64,000 bases of DNA from an uncultured Cellulomonas sp. (GTDB lineage: Bacteria; Actinomycetota; Actinomycetes; Actinomycetales; Cellulomonadaceae): contig NZ_CANLTL010000019.1 of assembly GCF_947494015.1 (NCBI RefSeq), forward strand, positions 1-64,000, given 5' to 3'. A model generated the notes under the pieces. It was not told where the DNA came from. It searched no databases and saw only the letters and a program-made list of their open reading frames with translations. Both the position numbers and the translations under genes were made by a program. Shown in pieces: positions 16,995 to 24,950 of this stretch (the stretch's first letter is position 1; each line of letters begins with the position of its first letter).

Positions 16995-17981
16995 TCAGCG
17001 GGCGCTGCGCTCCTCCGCCGCGGCCAGGTCGGGGAACAGCCGCTCGAGCGCCGCGCGCGCGTGCCGCACGGCCAGGTCCTTCGCCTTCGCCTCGAGCATC
17101 ACGTCGAGCGGTCCGGGCGCGGACCGCAGCAGGTCGACGAGGTCCCACGGCGCGATGAAGTCGGCGTGCGGAGTCAGCCGCGGAGTGACGGGCACCCGCT
17201 CGATCCGACGGCTCCCGGCAGGCTTGCGCTCGGCGACCTCCAGGTCGACGCGTGGGCTGGACAGGTGCACCTTCGGGCGCACACCGGGCGCCCAGGTGCG
17301 GTAGGTGTCGGCCAGCGCCTGCGCCGGGGGGAGGGTCACCGACTCCACCGACGTGCGGTGGTGGTGGTGGTCGTAGGCGATCCGCACCCCGGTGCGCCGG
17401 TGCAGCTCGAGCACGTCGGCGACGCCGAAGGGTCCGTCGTCGTTCTCCAGGGCCAGCCGCGCCCGGGCACGGTCGGAGAGCCGCTCGTAGGCGCGCGCCC
17501 AGCGGTCCAGCGCCGAGGGTCGGTCGCCGTAGAGCCCGCCCACGTGCACGACGACGGCGCCCTCCGGCCCCTGGCCGAGGGCGTCCAGCAGCGCGGTGTC
17601 CTGCTCCAGGTCCGCGGCCGACTTCCCGGTGAGCACCGGGTCGGCGGAGTTCAGCACCGTGTACTGGCCGGGGTGGGTGGACAGGCGCAGCCCCATCGCG
17701 GTGGCCCGCGCTCCCAGCGCGGTCAGGGCGTCGCGGCACTGGTCGATCTGCCGGCGGTAGTCCAGGTCCGGCAGGTCGGGGTGGGTGCCGTACGGGATGG
17801 TCTGGCTGGACAGCCGGAACATGCGCACGTCGATCGCCTCGAGGCGGTCCAGCACCGGCCCCAGCATCTCCAGCGAGCGGGACAGGTGGGGTCCGCTCTG
17901 CCAGCGTCGGGTGTCGGCGGTGGGCAGGCCGCCGTCGCCGAGCACCTTGACCGCGAAGCCGAGCCGGTAGGGGTGGGGCAC
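16995..17981 (-). CDS. uvsE: UV DNA damage endonuclease (UVDE)
   Basis: This 328-residue protein has the UVDE TIM-barrel motifs in order: RMFRLSSQTIPYGTHPDLPDL, LRLSTHPGQYTVLNS, VVVHVGGLYGDR, RLALENDDGPFGVADVLELHRRTG, and IAYDHHHHR. KVHLSSPR and PHADFIAPWDLVDLL follow. The histidines, aspartates and glutamates of these motifs are the metal ligands in known enzymes. UvsE nicks DNA 5' of cyclobutane dimers and 6-4 photoproducts independently of UvrABC. The start ATG begins the family N-terminus (YRLGFAVKVLG). With the SPL-like pair at 1567-3876 and RecQ at 53909, it adds to the repair content of the window. Confidence 0.92.
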   Translation of the reverse strand: MPHPYRLGFAVKVLGDGGLPTADTRRWQSGPHLSRSLEMLGPVLDRLEAIDVRMFRLSSQTIPYGTHPDLPDLDYRRQIDQCRDALTALGARATAMGLRLSTHPGQYTVLNSADPVLTGKSAADLEQDTALLDALGQGPEGAVVVHVGGLYGDRPSALDRWARAYERLSDRARARLALENDDGPFGVADVLELHRRTGVRIAYDHHHHRTSVESVTLPPAQALADTYRTWAPGVRPKVHLSSPRVDLEVAERKPAGSRRIERVPVTPRLTPHADFIAPWDLVDLLRSAPGPLDVMLEAKAKDLAVRHARAALERLFPDLAAAEERSAR

Positions 17982-18013
17982 GCGCCCATCCTGACCCGGA
18001 CCGCCCGGCCCGG

Positions 18014-18083
18014 CCCGTCGAGCCGCCCGTCGAGCGGCCCGGCCCGGCCCGTCGGGCGGCCCGTCGGGCGGCCCGTCGGGCGG
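18014..18083. repeat. Five tandem 12-bp repeats (CCCGTCGGGCGG)
   Basis: Three exact copies of CCCGTCGGGCGG (18048-18083) follow two variant copies (CCCGTCGAGCCG, CCCGTCGAGCGG at 18014-18037). They lie upstream of uvsE and downstream of a small ORF. The array is G/C-rich and could form stable RNA structure or vary by slippage. Confidence 0.85.
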
Positions 18084-18155
18084 GCTACCGGGCGGTCGGT
18101 CGGCCGAGCGGGCCGGCCGGGCGCCCGACGGCTCCGCGGCCGGCCCACGTCGCCG

Positions 18156-18344
18156 TCAGTGGCGGCCGGCGCCGTCGTCGTCGACGTCCGCGGCGGCCGG
18201 TCCGGGGCCGGTGTCGGGCTGCGCCGCACCGGTCCCGTCGCCCCCCGTCGGCGAGGCGGCGCGGGTCGAGTCCGGCCCGGGACCGGTGGGTGGCGTGACC
18301 GTGGTGTCGTCGGGGTCGGGGGTGCGTGAGTCGGACGTGCTCAT
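18156..18344 (-). CDS. Small hydrophilic Pro/Gly/Asp-rich protein
   Basis: This 62-residue protein starts at an ATG ending at 18344, with GAGGAGCACCG placed ideally upstream. That site and the low-complexity acidic composition (MSTSDSRTPDPDDTTVTPP, ending ADVDDDGAGRH) suggest a real, intrinsically disordered peptide. I recognise no family. It lies between the uvsE upstream repeats and the divergent FAD oxidoreductase, and its function is unknown. Confidence 0.5.
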   Translation of the reverse strand: MSTSDSRTPDPDDTTVTPPTGPGPDSTRAASPTGGDGTGAAQPDTGPGPAAADVDDDGAGRH

Positions 18345-18473
18345 CGGTGCTCCTCGAGGTCGTCGCCGGGCGGGTCGCGGGGTCGCTGGCAGGGACGCCG
18401 CGGGCACCGCCGGCAACGATGCCCGCACGGTCGCACGCTAGACCTCAGCGGGAGGGCGGCGCGACGCCCGGCC

Positions 18474-18479
18474 TACGCT
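18474..18479 (+). promoter_or_regulatory. -10 box for a probable leaderless start (TACGCT)
   Basis: TACGCT lies 7 nt before ATG 18487, and no Shine-Dalgarno sequence occurs between them. Transcription would begin at or next to the A of ATG, giving a leaderless message as is common in actinobacteria. Confidence 0.55.
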
Positions 18480-18486
18480 GCAGGCC

Positions 18487-19830
18487 ATGGACTGCGACGT
18501 GGTGGTGGTCGGTGCGGGGGTGGCGGGGCTGGAGTGCGCCCGGTCCCTGCACGAGCGGGGCGTGTCGGTGTGTGTCCTGGAGGCCGCGGACGCCGTCGGC
18601 GGGCGGATCCGCACCGACCACGTCGACGGCTTCACGGTGGACCGCGGGTTCCAGCTGCTGAACCCGGCCTACCCGGCGGTCCGCCGTCGGGTCGACGTCG
18701 CCGCCCTCGAGCTGCGGCCGTTCCTGCCCGGGGTGGCCGTGCGCCGGGACGCCGGCCTGGCCCTGCTCGCCGACCCGCGACGCGCACCCTCCCGGCTGGG
18801 ACGGACGCTCGCGAGCGGCTACGCGCGTCCGGGTGAGCTGCTGGCCCTGGCGCGGTGGGCGGCGCCCGCCCTCGGCCCGGTCGACCGCCTGCTCCGGCGG
18901 CCCGACGCCCCGCTCGGGCGGTCGCTGACCGACGCCGGCGTCCACGGGGCCGTGCGCCGCGAGGTGCTCGAGCCGTTCCTGGCCGGCGTCCTCGCCGAGG
19001 ACGTCGGCGCGACGTCGGCGCAGTTCGTCCGCCTGCTCGTCCGCAGCTTCCTGCTGGGCACCCCCGGTGTCCCGGCCGCCGGCATGGCGGCGCTGCCGCA
19101 GCAGCTCGCCCGCGGCGTCCCGGACGTCCGGCTGGGTGTGCAGGTCCGGGGCCTGGAGCGCACCGGCGCCGGGCAGCGGGTCCTGACCGACGGCGACGCG
19201 GTGACCTCACGCGCCGTCGTGGTCGCCACCGACGGCCCGGCCGCGGCCCAGCTCGTGCCGATCCCCGCACCGTCGATGAACGGCCTGGTCACGCACTGGT
19301 ACGCCACCGACCAGCCGCCGTCTGCCGGCGCGCCGACCGGTCCGACGGCCAGGTCGTCGACGTCGTCCGTGGTGGTCGTCGACGGGCGCCGCCGCGGGCC
19401 GGTCGTGAACGCCGCCGTGATGACCGCGTCGGCGCCGACGTACGCCCCCACCGGCATGCACCTGGTCGCGGTCACCTGCCTGCTCGGCGCCACCCCGCCG
19501 GACGAGGCGACCGTCCGGCGGCAGGCCGGGCAGATGCTCGGCACCGACCCGCGGCCCTGGAACGAGCTCACCCGGCACCTCGTGCCGCATGCGCTGCCCG
19601 CGCAGGTCCCGCCGCTGACCGTGCGGCGCCCGGTCGACCTCGGGAGCGGACGGTTCGTGTGCGGTGACCACCGCGACACCGCCTCGACCCAGGGCGCGCT
19701 GGTGTCGGGGCGCCGCACGGCCGCCGCGGTGCGCCGGTGGCTCCGGGGACCGGACGGACCCGTGCCCGGGGACGGACCCGTGCCCGGGGACGGACCCGTG
19801 CCCGGGCCGGCCCGGCGCTCGGCCGGCTGA
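18487..19830 (+). CDS. FAD-dependent oxidoreductase (amine oxidase/phytoene desaturase-like)
   Basis: This 447-residue protein begins MDCDVVVVGAGVAGLECARSL, the GxGxxG dinucleotide fold, with the second FAD motif VGGRIRTDHVDGFTVDRGFQ. The conserved C-terminal FAD motif is FVCGDHRDTASTQGALVSGRRTAAAV. It belongs to the protoporphyrinogen oxidase/phytoene desaturase/flavin amine oxidase superfamily, but the substrate is not readable and no carotenoid or haem genes are nearby. The C-terminus carries a GPVPGD repeat from an 18-bp tandem repeat. The start has a -10 box 7 nt upstream and no ribosome binding site. It is convergent with the SDR gene (2-bp gap). Confidence 0.82.
   Translation: MDCDVVVVGAGVAGLECARSLHERGVSVCVLEAADAVGGRIRTDHVDGFTVDRGFQLLNPAYPAVRRRVDVAALELRPFLPGVAVRRDAGLALLADPRRAPSRLGRTLASGYARPGELLALARWAAPALGPVDRLLRRPDAPLGRSLTDAGVHGAVRREVLEPFLAGVLAEDVGATSAQFVRLLVRSFLLGTPGVPAAGMAALPQQLARGVPDVRLGVQVRGLERTGAGQRVLTDGDAVTSRAVVVATDGPAAAQLVPIPAPSMNGLVTHWYATDQPPSAGAPTGPTARSSTSSVVVVDGRRRGPVVNAAVMTASAPTYAPTGMHLVAVTCLLGATPPDEATVRRQAGQMLGTDPRPWNELTRHLVPHALPAQVPPLTVRRPVDLGSGRFVCGDHRDTASTQGALVSGRRTAAAVRRWLRGPDGPVPGDGPVPGDGPVPGPARRSAG
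19756..19806 (+). repeat. 18-bp tandem repeat coding a GPVPGD C-terminal tail
   Basis: GGACCCGTGCCCGGGGAC occurs at 19756-19773 and 19774-19791, and a third copy is cut at 19806. It encodes GPVPGD-GPVPGD-GPVPG just before the stop of the FAD oxidoreductase. Because the unit is 18 bp, copy changes would keep the frame. Confidence 0.9.
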
Positions 19831-19832
19831 CC

Positions 19833-20666
19833 TCAGGCGACCGGCACCCCCACCATCGCCGCGCTGCGGTCCCAGAGGTCCGCCGCGAGCGCCGGGTCCC
19901 ACGCGCGCGGGCTGGTCCGGGCCACCCGGCGCTTCTCGTAGAACTGGCCGGGCTCCCAGTCGACGCCCGGCTGGTGCGTGGCCAGCCACACCAGGGTGTC
20001 GGCGCCCTTTGCCGGGCCGATCGTCAGCAGGCGACGCAACGGCGTGTGGTAGAGGAACCGCATCACGTCGGTGGAGTCCGCGGCGAAGTTGGTCGCAACC
20101 ACCCCGGGGTGGAAGGCGGCGGCGGACAGCCCCCGGTCGCCGAACCGCCGCTGGAGCTCCGCGGTGAACAGGATGTTCGCGAGCTTGCTGTCCCCGTAGG
20201 ACTTGCGCGGCGAGTACGCCCGCTCGTTCTGCAGGTCGGCGGTGTCCAGCCCGCTGAACAGCCGGGCCGCCGCGCTCGACGTGGTGATGACCGACGCGCG
20301 GGCGGCCAGCAGCGGCTCGATGAGCAGGTGGGTGAGCAGGAACGGTGCCAGGTGGTTCACCTGCAGGGTGCGCTCGAACCCGTCGACGGTGAGCTCGCGG
20401 GTGCCCATCAGGCCCCCGGCGTTGTTCGCCAGGACGTCGATCCGCGGGAGCGTGGACCCCAGCGTGTCGGCGAGCCGGCGGACGTCGTCCAGCCGGGCGA
20501 AGTCGGCCAGGTGGAAGGGTGCGTCGAGCTCCCGAGCCACCGCCTGCGTCTTGCTCGCGGAGCGGCCGACGACGACGACCTGCTCACCGCGCTGGACCAG
20601 CGCTCGCGCCGCGGCGGCGCCGATCCCGTCGCTGGCTCCGGTCAGGACGATGGTGCGGTCGGGCAT
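19833..20666 (-). CDS. Short-chain dehydrogenase/reductase (retinol dehydrogenase/WWOX-like)
   Basis: This 277-residue protein has the cofactor motif TGASDGIGAAAARAL near residue 8 and VLANNAGGLMG (NNAG). It keeps a catalytic serine region (VITTSSAAARLF) and YGDSKLAN (Y-x3-K). This is the classical/intermediate SDR pattern of retinol-dehydrogenase-like bacterial proteins, usually NADP-dependent. The start at 20666 follows an AGAGG site; the frame is open further upstream, but the family N-terminus (DRTIVLTGAS) begins here. The substrate is unknown. Confidence 0.87.
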   Translation of the reverse strand: MPDRTIVLTGASDGIGAAAARALVQRGEQVVVVGRSASKTQAVARELDAPFHLADFARLDDVRRLADTLGSTLPRIDVLANNAGGLMGTRELTVDGFERTLQVNHLAPFLLTHLLIEPLLAARASVITTSSAAARLFSGLDTADLQNERAYSPRKSYGDSKLANILFTAELQRRFGDRGLSAAAFHPGVVATNFAADSTDVMRFLYHTPLRRLLTIGPAKGADTLVWLATHQPGVDWEPGQFYEKRRVARTSPRAWDPALAADLWDRSAAMVGVPVA

Positions 20667-20731
20667 GGGGCAGCCTCTCGTGGTCGGGCCTCGATCATCA
20701 CCCGTCGACGCGGGGTGACGCGCGCCGAGCG

Positions 20732-20774
20732 CCATGGCGGCCCCGCACCCGGTCCGGGTGCGGGGCCGCCATGG
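20732..20774. terminator. 21-bp-arm palindromic terminator
   Basis: CCATGGCGGCCCCGCACCCGG (20732-20752) is the exact reverse complement of 20754-20774, with a single base between the arms. It sits 14 bp beyond the stop of the minus-strand amidase gene (20788) and upstream of the SDR start. It is therefore probably the amidase terminator. Confidence 0.8.
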
Positions 20775-20787
20775 CCGGGGGCGCCGG

Positions 20788-23700
20788 TCACTCGCCGTAC
20801 TGCTCCTGGGGCAGTCGGCCCGGCCCGTCGGTGCGCAGCGGGGCGGGGGTGGGTGCGACCAGCGTGGACGCCGTCGGCTGCCGGGCCTCGAGCGGCCCGT
20901 CGGCCAGCCCGTCGAAGCGGTGCAGGAACGCGGCCATCGCCTGCCGGCTGATCGGCACCGCCGGGCCGAACGTGCCGTCCGGGTACCCCTCGGCGACCCC
21001 GGTGTCCTGCAGCCAGGCGATCGCGTCGACGAACGGGCTGCCCGCCGGGACGTCGGTGAACGCCGCCGGTCCGTCGACGGCGGGCTCGCCCGCCAGGCGG
21101 TACAGGAATGCGGCCATCGCCTGGCGGCTGACCGGGCGGGCCGGACCGAACAGGTCGCCGTCGTAGCCGGTGGCCAGACCCTCGGCGGCCATCCACTCGA
21201 TCGCCGCGAAGAACGGGCTGCCGGGGGCGACGTCGTCGAAGGTCTGCCGGCCCGGGGCGGGCGTGTGCACGACCCCGGCGTAGCGGTACATGAACGCCGC
21301 CATCGCCTGGCGGGACATGGCGCGGTCGGGGTAGAAGTACACCTCGTCCCCGACCGTGGTCCCGGTGGACAGCCCTGAGTCGGCCAGCCAGCGGATGTCG
21401 TCGTAGAAGTCCTGCCCCGCGACGACGTCCACGAACTGCGGCGGCTCGAACGGCGCGACGTGCTCCAGGGGCGGGGCGAACCCGGTCACGAGCCGGCCGT
21501 CGGCCTGCTGCTCCAGGGCGTACCCCATGCCGAGCACGGCGGCGTCGTCCCAGGCACGGCCCACCAGCTGCATGGCCACCGAGTAGCCGTGCTCGTTGGT
21601 GCCCACGGGCACCACGACGGTCGGCAGCCCGACGCTGGAGGTCAGCACCCCGGTGGCCCGGTCGGCGGTGAGCTGGTTGGTCGCGCTGTCGTTGTTGTAG
21701 ACGTCGCTGAGGAAGCCGGGATAGACGACGGCGTCGACGTCGTGCTCGTCCATCCAGGCCGCGATCGCGACCTTGGCGGCGTCGCGGTAGGCGAGCCAGG
21801 CGTCGACCTCCTCGGGCGTCATGCGGGGGGTGTCGCGCAGCTCGCGCCGGTTGTACGGCAGCACCAGCGGCGAGGCGAGCAGGGCGTCGCCGTCGACGAA
21901 CGGGAAGTCGTCGTGCAGCTCGATGTAGCGCGCCCAGCCCTCCTCGGTGCGGCTGCCGGACGGCGCCCGGCCGAGATCGGGCGGCGCCGGCATCTCGACC
22001 ATCGCGGCGCCGGCGGCCTGGAGGTCGGCGAAGTGGCCGCGGACCGCGGCCCCGGTGTCGTCGTCGGAGTAGCCCGAGACGAAGGAACCGGGCAGGTAGC
22101 CGATCCGCGTGCCCTGCAGGGCGGTCGTCGTCAGCGTGTCGGTCCAGTCGGCCGGGCGGTGGGCGTCCGCCTGCGCGGTCAGCACGTCCTTCGGGTCGGT
22201 GCCGGTGGTCGCGTTGAGCAGGTACGCCAGGTCGGTGACGGTGCGGGCCATCGGGCCGGCGTAGTCCTGACCCCAGGACAGCGGCATGACGCCGTGCACG
22301 CTGGCCATCCCGTCGGTGCCGCGGAAGGTCGTGATGCTGTTGCCGACGCTCGGCGCGTACAGCGACACCCCGGTCTGGCTGCCCATGGCCGCCGCCGCCA
22401 TGCTGGCGGCGACCGCGACCGCCGACCCGCCGCTGGAGCCGAACGACGTCTTGGACGGGTACAGGGCGTTCCAGGCCTGACCGAAGGCGCTCTCGCTGTA
22501 GCCACCGGAGTTGGCGAACTCCGACAGGGTGGTCTTGCCGATGATCACCGCGCCGGCGTCGCGCAGCAGCGCGACCTGGTGGGCGTCCGCGTCCGGCTGC
22601 CAGTCCGCGAGCGCGAGCGTGCCGCCGGTCGTGGGCATGTCCCGGGTGTCGTACAGGTCCTTGAGCGCGATCGGGATGCCGAGCAGCTCGCCGGTGGCGC
22701 CGCCCGCCCGGGCCGCGTCGGCGGCCGCGGCCTGGGCCATGGCGTCGTCGGCGACCGTGATGAACGCGCCGAAGCCGAGCTGGCCGGTGTCGTACGCCGC
22801 GATCCGGTCCAGGTAGGCGCGGGTGATGCTCTGCGAGGTGGTCGCGCCGCTCTCCAGGTCCGCCTGGAGCTCGGCGATCGACGCGTCGACCACGTCGTAC
22901 GGCGAGCTCGTGACGGTCGGCGGGGCCGCCGGTGCCGGGGAGATCGGCAGGGTCGTCACGGCGGCGCAGTCCGCCGGGTCGAAACCGGCCACCGTCAGCG
23001 CGGTCAGGTCCCAGTTCTCCAGGGTGCAGATCTCCCCGGGCGTCAGGCCCGTGAGGTCGGGGGCGGCGGTCAGGGCGGTAACGTCGACGGCTGCGTCGTC
23101 GACCGCCCCCGGCTCCCCGATCTGGACGAAGCGGGCCAGCGACTCCGTCTCGCCGGGTGCGACGGTCAGCGTGGTCACGAAGCCGTAGAAGTTGGACTCG
23201 TGCCCCTCGGTCGCCCGGGCGGTGCGGAACGGGTCGCGCTCCTGGTTGCCGATGCTGGTCAGGGCGCCGGGGAACGGCGCGGGCGTGCCCAGGACGACGC
23301 CGACCGGTCGGTCGGCAGGCTCGGTGGTGGCCACGACGGTCCAGGCGTCGTCGGGCGTGAGCGCCGTGTCGCCCGACGACGTCGCCCGGACCGCTCCCTG
23401 GTCGGCGCCGCTGCCGTACCCGAGCGCGCCGCCGAAGGAGACCTCCACGGTGACCGGCTCGGCGGTGGTGTTGGTGAACGTGTCGAAGAAGCGCGTCGCG
23501 CTGCTTGCGGCCATGACCGTGAGCTCACGGGTGATGTGCACGCCGCCGAGGTCGACCGACTGCGTGGTGGCGAAGGTGTCGGCGCCGTCGAAGGTGAGGC
23601 CGAAGCCGCGCATGAGCTCACCGTTCAGCCGCGGCTGCGGCTCGACGTCGACCTGGACGGCGATGTTGCCGAACCCGTCCACGGGTGACCCGCTCACCGA

Positions 23701-23928
23701 CCGCAGGCTGCCCGTGTCCAGGCCGGGCCGGGCGGCGTCGTGCACCTGCCAGGTGATCCCCGTGCCGCCGGGCACGTCGGTCACCGCGGACGCCGGGGCC
23801 GCGACGAGCGCAGCCGAGGCGGTCAGTCCCGTGACGAGGAGCGCGGATCCCCGTCGGTGCCACGCCCGGCAGCGCGGTGTCGGTGAGTCGTCGGTGGCGC
23901 GTGGCCACCGTGGTCCAGCAGACGGCAT
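20788..23928 (-). CDS. Secreted amidase-signature hydrolase with C-terminal SLH-like repeats
   Basis: This 1046-residue protein has a signal peptide at about 25-49 (LLVTGLTASAALVAAPASA), a beta-rich region at about 50-330 of unknown family, an amidase-signature domain at about 340-820, SLH-like repeats at about 831-1005 and a short tail. The catalytic triad is visible as K423 (IPIALKDLYD), cis-Ser S498 (FGSSGGSAVAVAA) and nucleophile S522 (SQTGVSLYAPS). The spacings of 75 and 24 equal those of FAAH (K142/S217/S241). It should hydrolyse an amide outside the cell. The SLH-like repeats match those of the pectate lyase at 8337 (SRQAMAAF). The ribosome binding site is CAGGGAGAC. The substrate is unknown; possibilities include peptidoglycan-derived or plant amides. 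Confidence 0.85.
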   Translation of the reverse strand: MPSAGPRWPRATDDSPTPRCRAWHRRGSALLVTGLTASAALVAAPASAVTDVPGGTGITWQVHDAARPGLDTGSLRSVSGSPVDGFGNIAVQVDVEPQPRLNGELMRGFGLTFDGADTFATTQSVDLGGVHITRELTVMAASSATRFFDTFTNTTAEPVTVEVSFGGALGYGSGADQGAVRATSSGDTALTPDDAWTVVATTEPADRPVGVVLGTPAPFPGALTSIGNQERDPFRTARATEGHESNFYGFVTTLTVAPGETESLARFVQIGEPGAVDDAAVDVTALTAAPDLTGLTPGEICTLENWDLTALTVAGFDPADCAAVTTLPISPAPAAPPTVTSSPYDVVDASIAELQADLESGATTSQSITRAYLDRIAAYDTGQLGFGAFITVADDAMAQAAAADAARAGGATGELLGIPIALKDLYDTRDMPTTGGTLALADWQPDADAHQVALLRDAGAVIIGKTTLSEFANSGGYSESAFGQAWNALYPSKTSFGSSGGSAVAVAASMAAAAMGSQTGVSLYAPSVGNSITTFRGTDGMASVHGVMPLSWGQDYAGPMARTVTDLAYLLNATTGTDPKDVLTAQADAHRPADWTDTLTTTALQGTRIGYLPGSFVSGYSDDDTGAAVRGHFADLQAAGAAMVEMPAPPDLGRAPSGSRTEEGWARYIELHDDFPFVDGDALLASPLVLPYNRRELRDTPRMTPEEVDAWLAYRDAAKVAIAAWMDEHDVDAVVYPGFLSDVYNNDSATNQLTADRATGVLTSSVGLPTVVVPVGTNEHGYSVAMQLVGRAWDDAAVLGMGYALEQQADGRLVTGFAPPLEHVAPFEPPQFVDVVAGQDFYDDIRWLADSGLSTGTTVGDEVYFYPDRAMSRQAMAAFMYRYAGVVHTPAPGRQTFDDVAPGSPFFAAIEWMAAEGLATGYDGDLFGPARPVSRQAMAAFLYRLAGEPAVDGPAAFTDVPAGSPFVDAIAWLQDTGVAEGYPDGTFGPAVPISRQAMAAFLHRFDGLADGPLEARQPTASTLVAPTPAPLRTDGPGRLPQEQYGE

Positions 23929-24124
23929 GGTGTCTCCCTGTCGGCGAGCCGCAGCGACCTGCCGCGGTCCGCCGGACGCTAGACACGCCCTGTCACCGGG
24001 GGATTTCGCGGTCGCGTCGGGCCGGTTTCCCGGCCCGACGGTTGCCCGACGGCAGACGGTCGGCCCACAGCGGCCGGACAGCGACCCGACGGCGGCCCGA
24101 CCGGTGGCCCCGGCGTCGCCGGGA

Positions 24125-24799
24125 TCAGCGAGGTCGGGGGCCGCCTGCGGTGCGTCCCGAGTCGGTGCGGCGCCGTACGGCGCCGTCGTCGGGCACGGGG
24201 TCGGGCGACGCGGCCGCGCGCCGGGCCAGCGTGACGAGTCCGTGCCCGGCGACCAGCGCGCCGATGCCCCCCGCGGCCAGGTCGCCGAGGGTGTCGACCT
24301 CGTTGACGTTGATCGACGGGTCGACGTACGTGTGGCCCAGCCACTCGGCGATCTCCCACAGCACGCTGAGCCCGAGGCCGAGCCCGGTCACCAGGGCGGC
24401 CACGCCCCACCGGTGGACGACGGCGTCGGCGTCGGCCGGGTCCCGCGCGACGCCGACCCGGACGGCGACGAGGTACCCGATCACCGCGACCATGCCGGTC
24501 ACGGCGGTGTGGACCGCCAGGTCCCACCAGGAGATGCGCTCGTAGAGACCGAGCACGCCGCTCCAGGCGGCGACCAGCAGGCTGGACCCGTAGGCGACGT
24601 CGACCCGGCCCGGGATGCCCAGTGCCCGCGGGACCATCAGGCCGCCCAGCACGAGCAGCATCAGCGCGACCGCGACCCCGTCGAACCCGACCACCGCGAC
24701 GGCGATGCTCAGGAGCCCGGCGACGCGCACGGCGTCGGCGGGCACCCAGGCCGGGGGACCGGAGGGGGGACCGGAGGTCGGTGCGGGGTCGTGGTCCAC
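24125..24799 (-). CDS. YjdF/DUF2238-family integral membrane protein
   Basis: About 224 residues with five or six hydrophobic segments. The C-terminal portion contains LGLSVLWEIAEWLGHTYVD and VDTLGDLAAGGIGALVAG, the conserved WE-x3-EW and D-x-x-GD-x3-G patterns of DUF2238. The function of the family is unknown. The start is uncertain: GTG at 24797-24799 is preceded by a weak GACGGGG. The frame is open upstream into low-complexity Arg/Pro sequence that I take as non-coding. It is divergent from the phospholipase D-like gene. Confidence 0.78.
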   Translation of the reverse strand: MDHDPAPTSGPPSGPPAWVPADAVRVAGLLSIAVAVVGFDGVAVALMLLVLGGLMVPRALGIPGRVDVAYGSSLLVAAWSGVLGLYERISWWDLAVHTAVTGMVAVIGYLVAVRVGVARDPADADAVVHRWGVAALVTGLGLGLSVLWEIAEWLGHTYVDPSINVNEVDTLGDLAAGGIGALVAGHGLVTLARRAAASPDPVPDDGAVRRRTDSGRTAGGPRPR

Positions 24800-24950
24800 C
24801 CCGTCGAGGATACCGGCGGCCCGGGTGCCCGGCCGGGTGCCCGCCGCACGCCCCGGCCGGGTGCCGACGGTCCGCGCCTCGCGCACCGGACGCTCAGGTC
24901 GCCCGGTCGGTGGGCTGCGCCGCCGTGGGGTGCTGTGCCACGTTGTCCCG

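Noticed and set aside
21460-23688. A 742-codon plus-strand open frame inside the amidase region
   Set aside because: The opposite strand encodes an amidase with an intact catalytic triad and signal peptide. The plus-strand translation is low-complexity.
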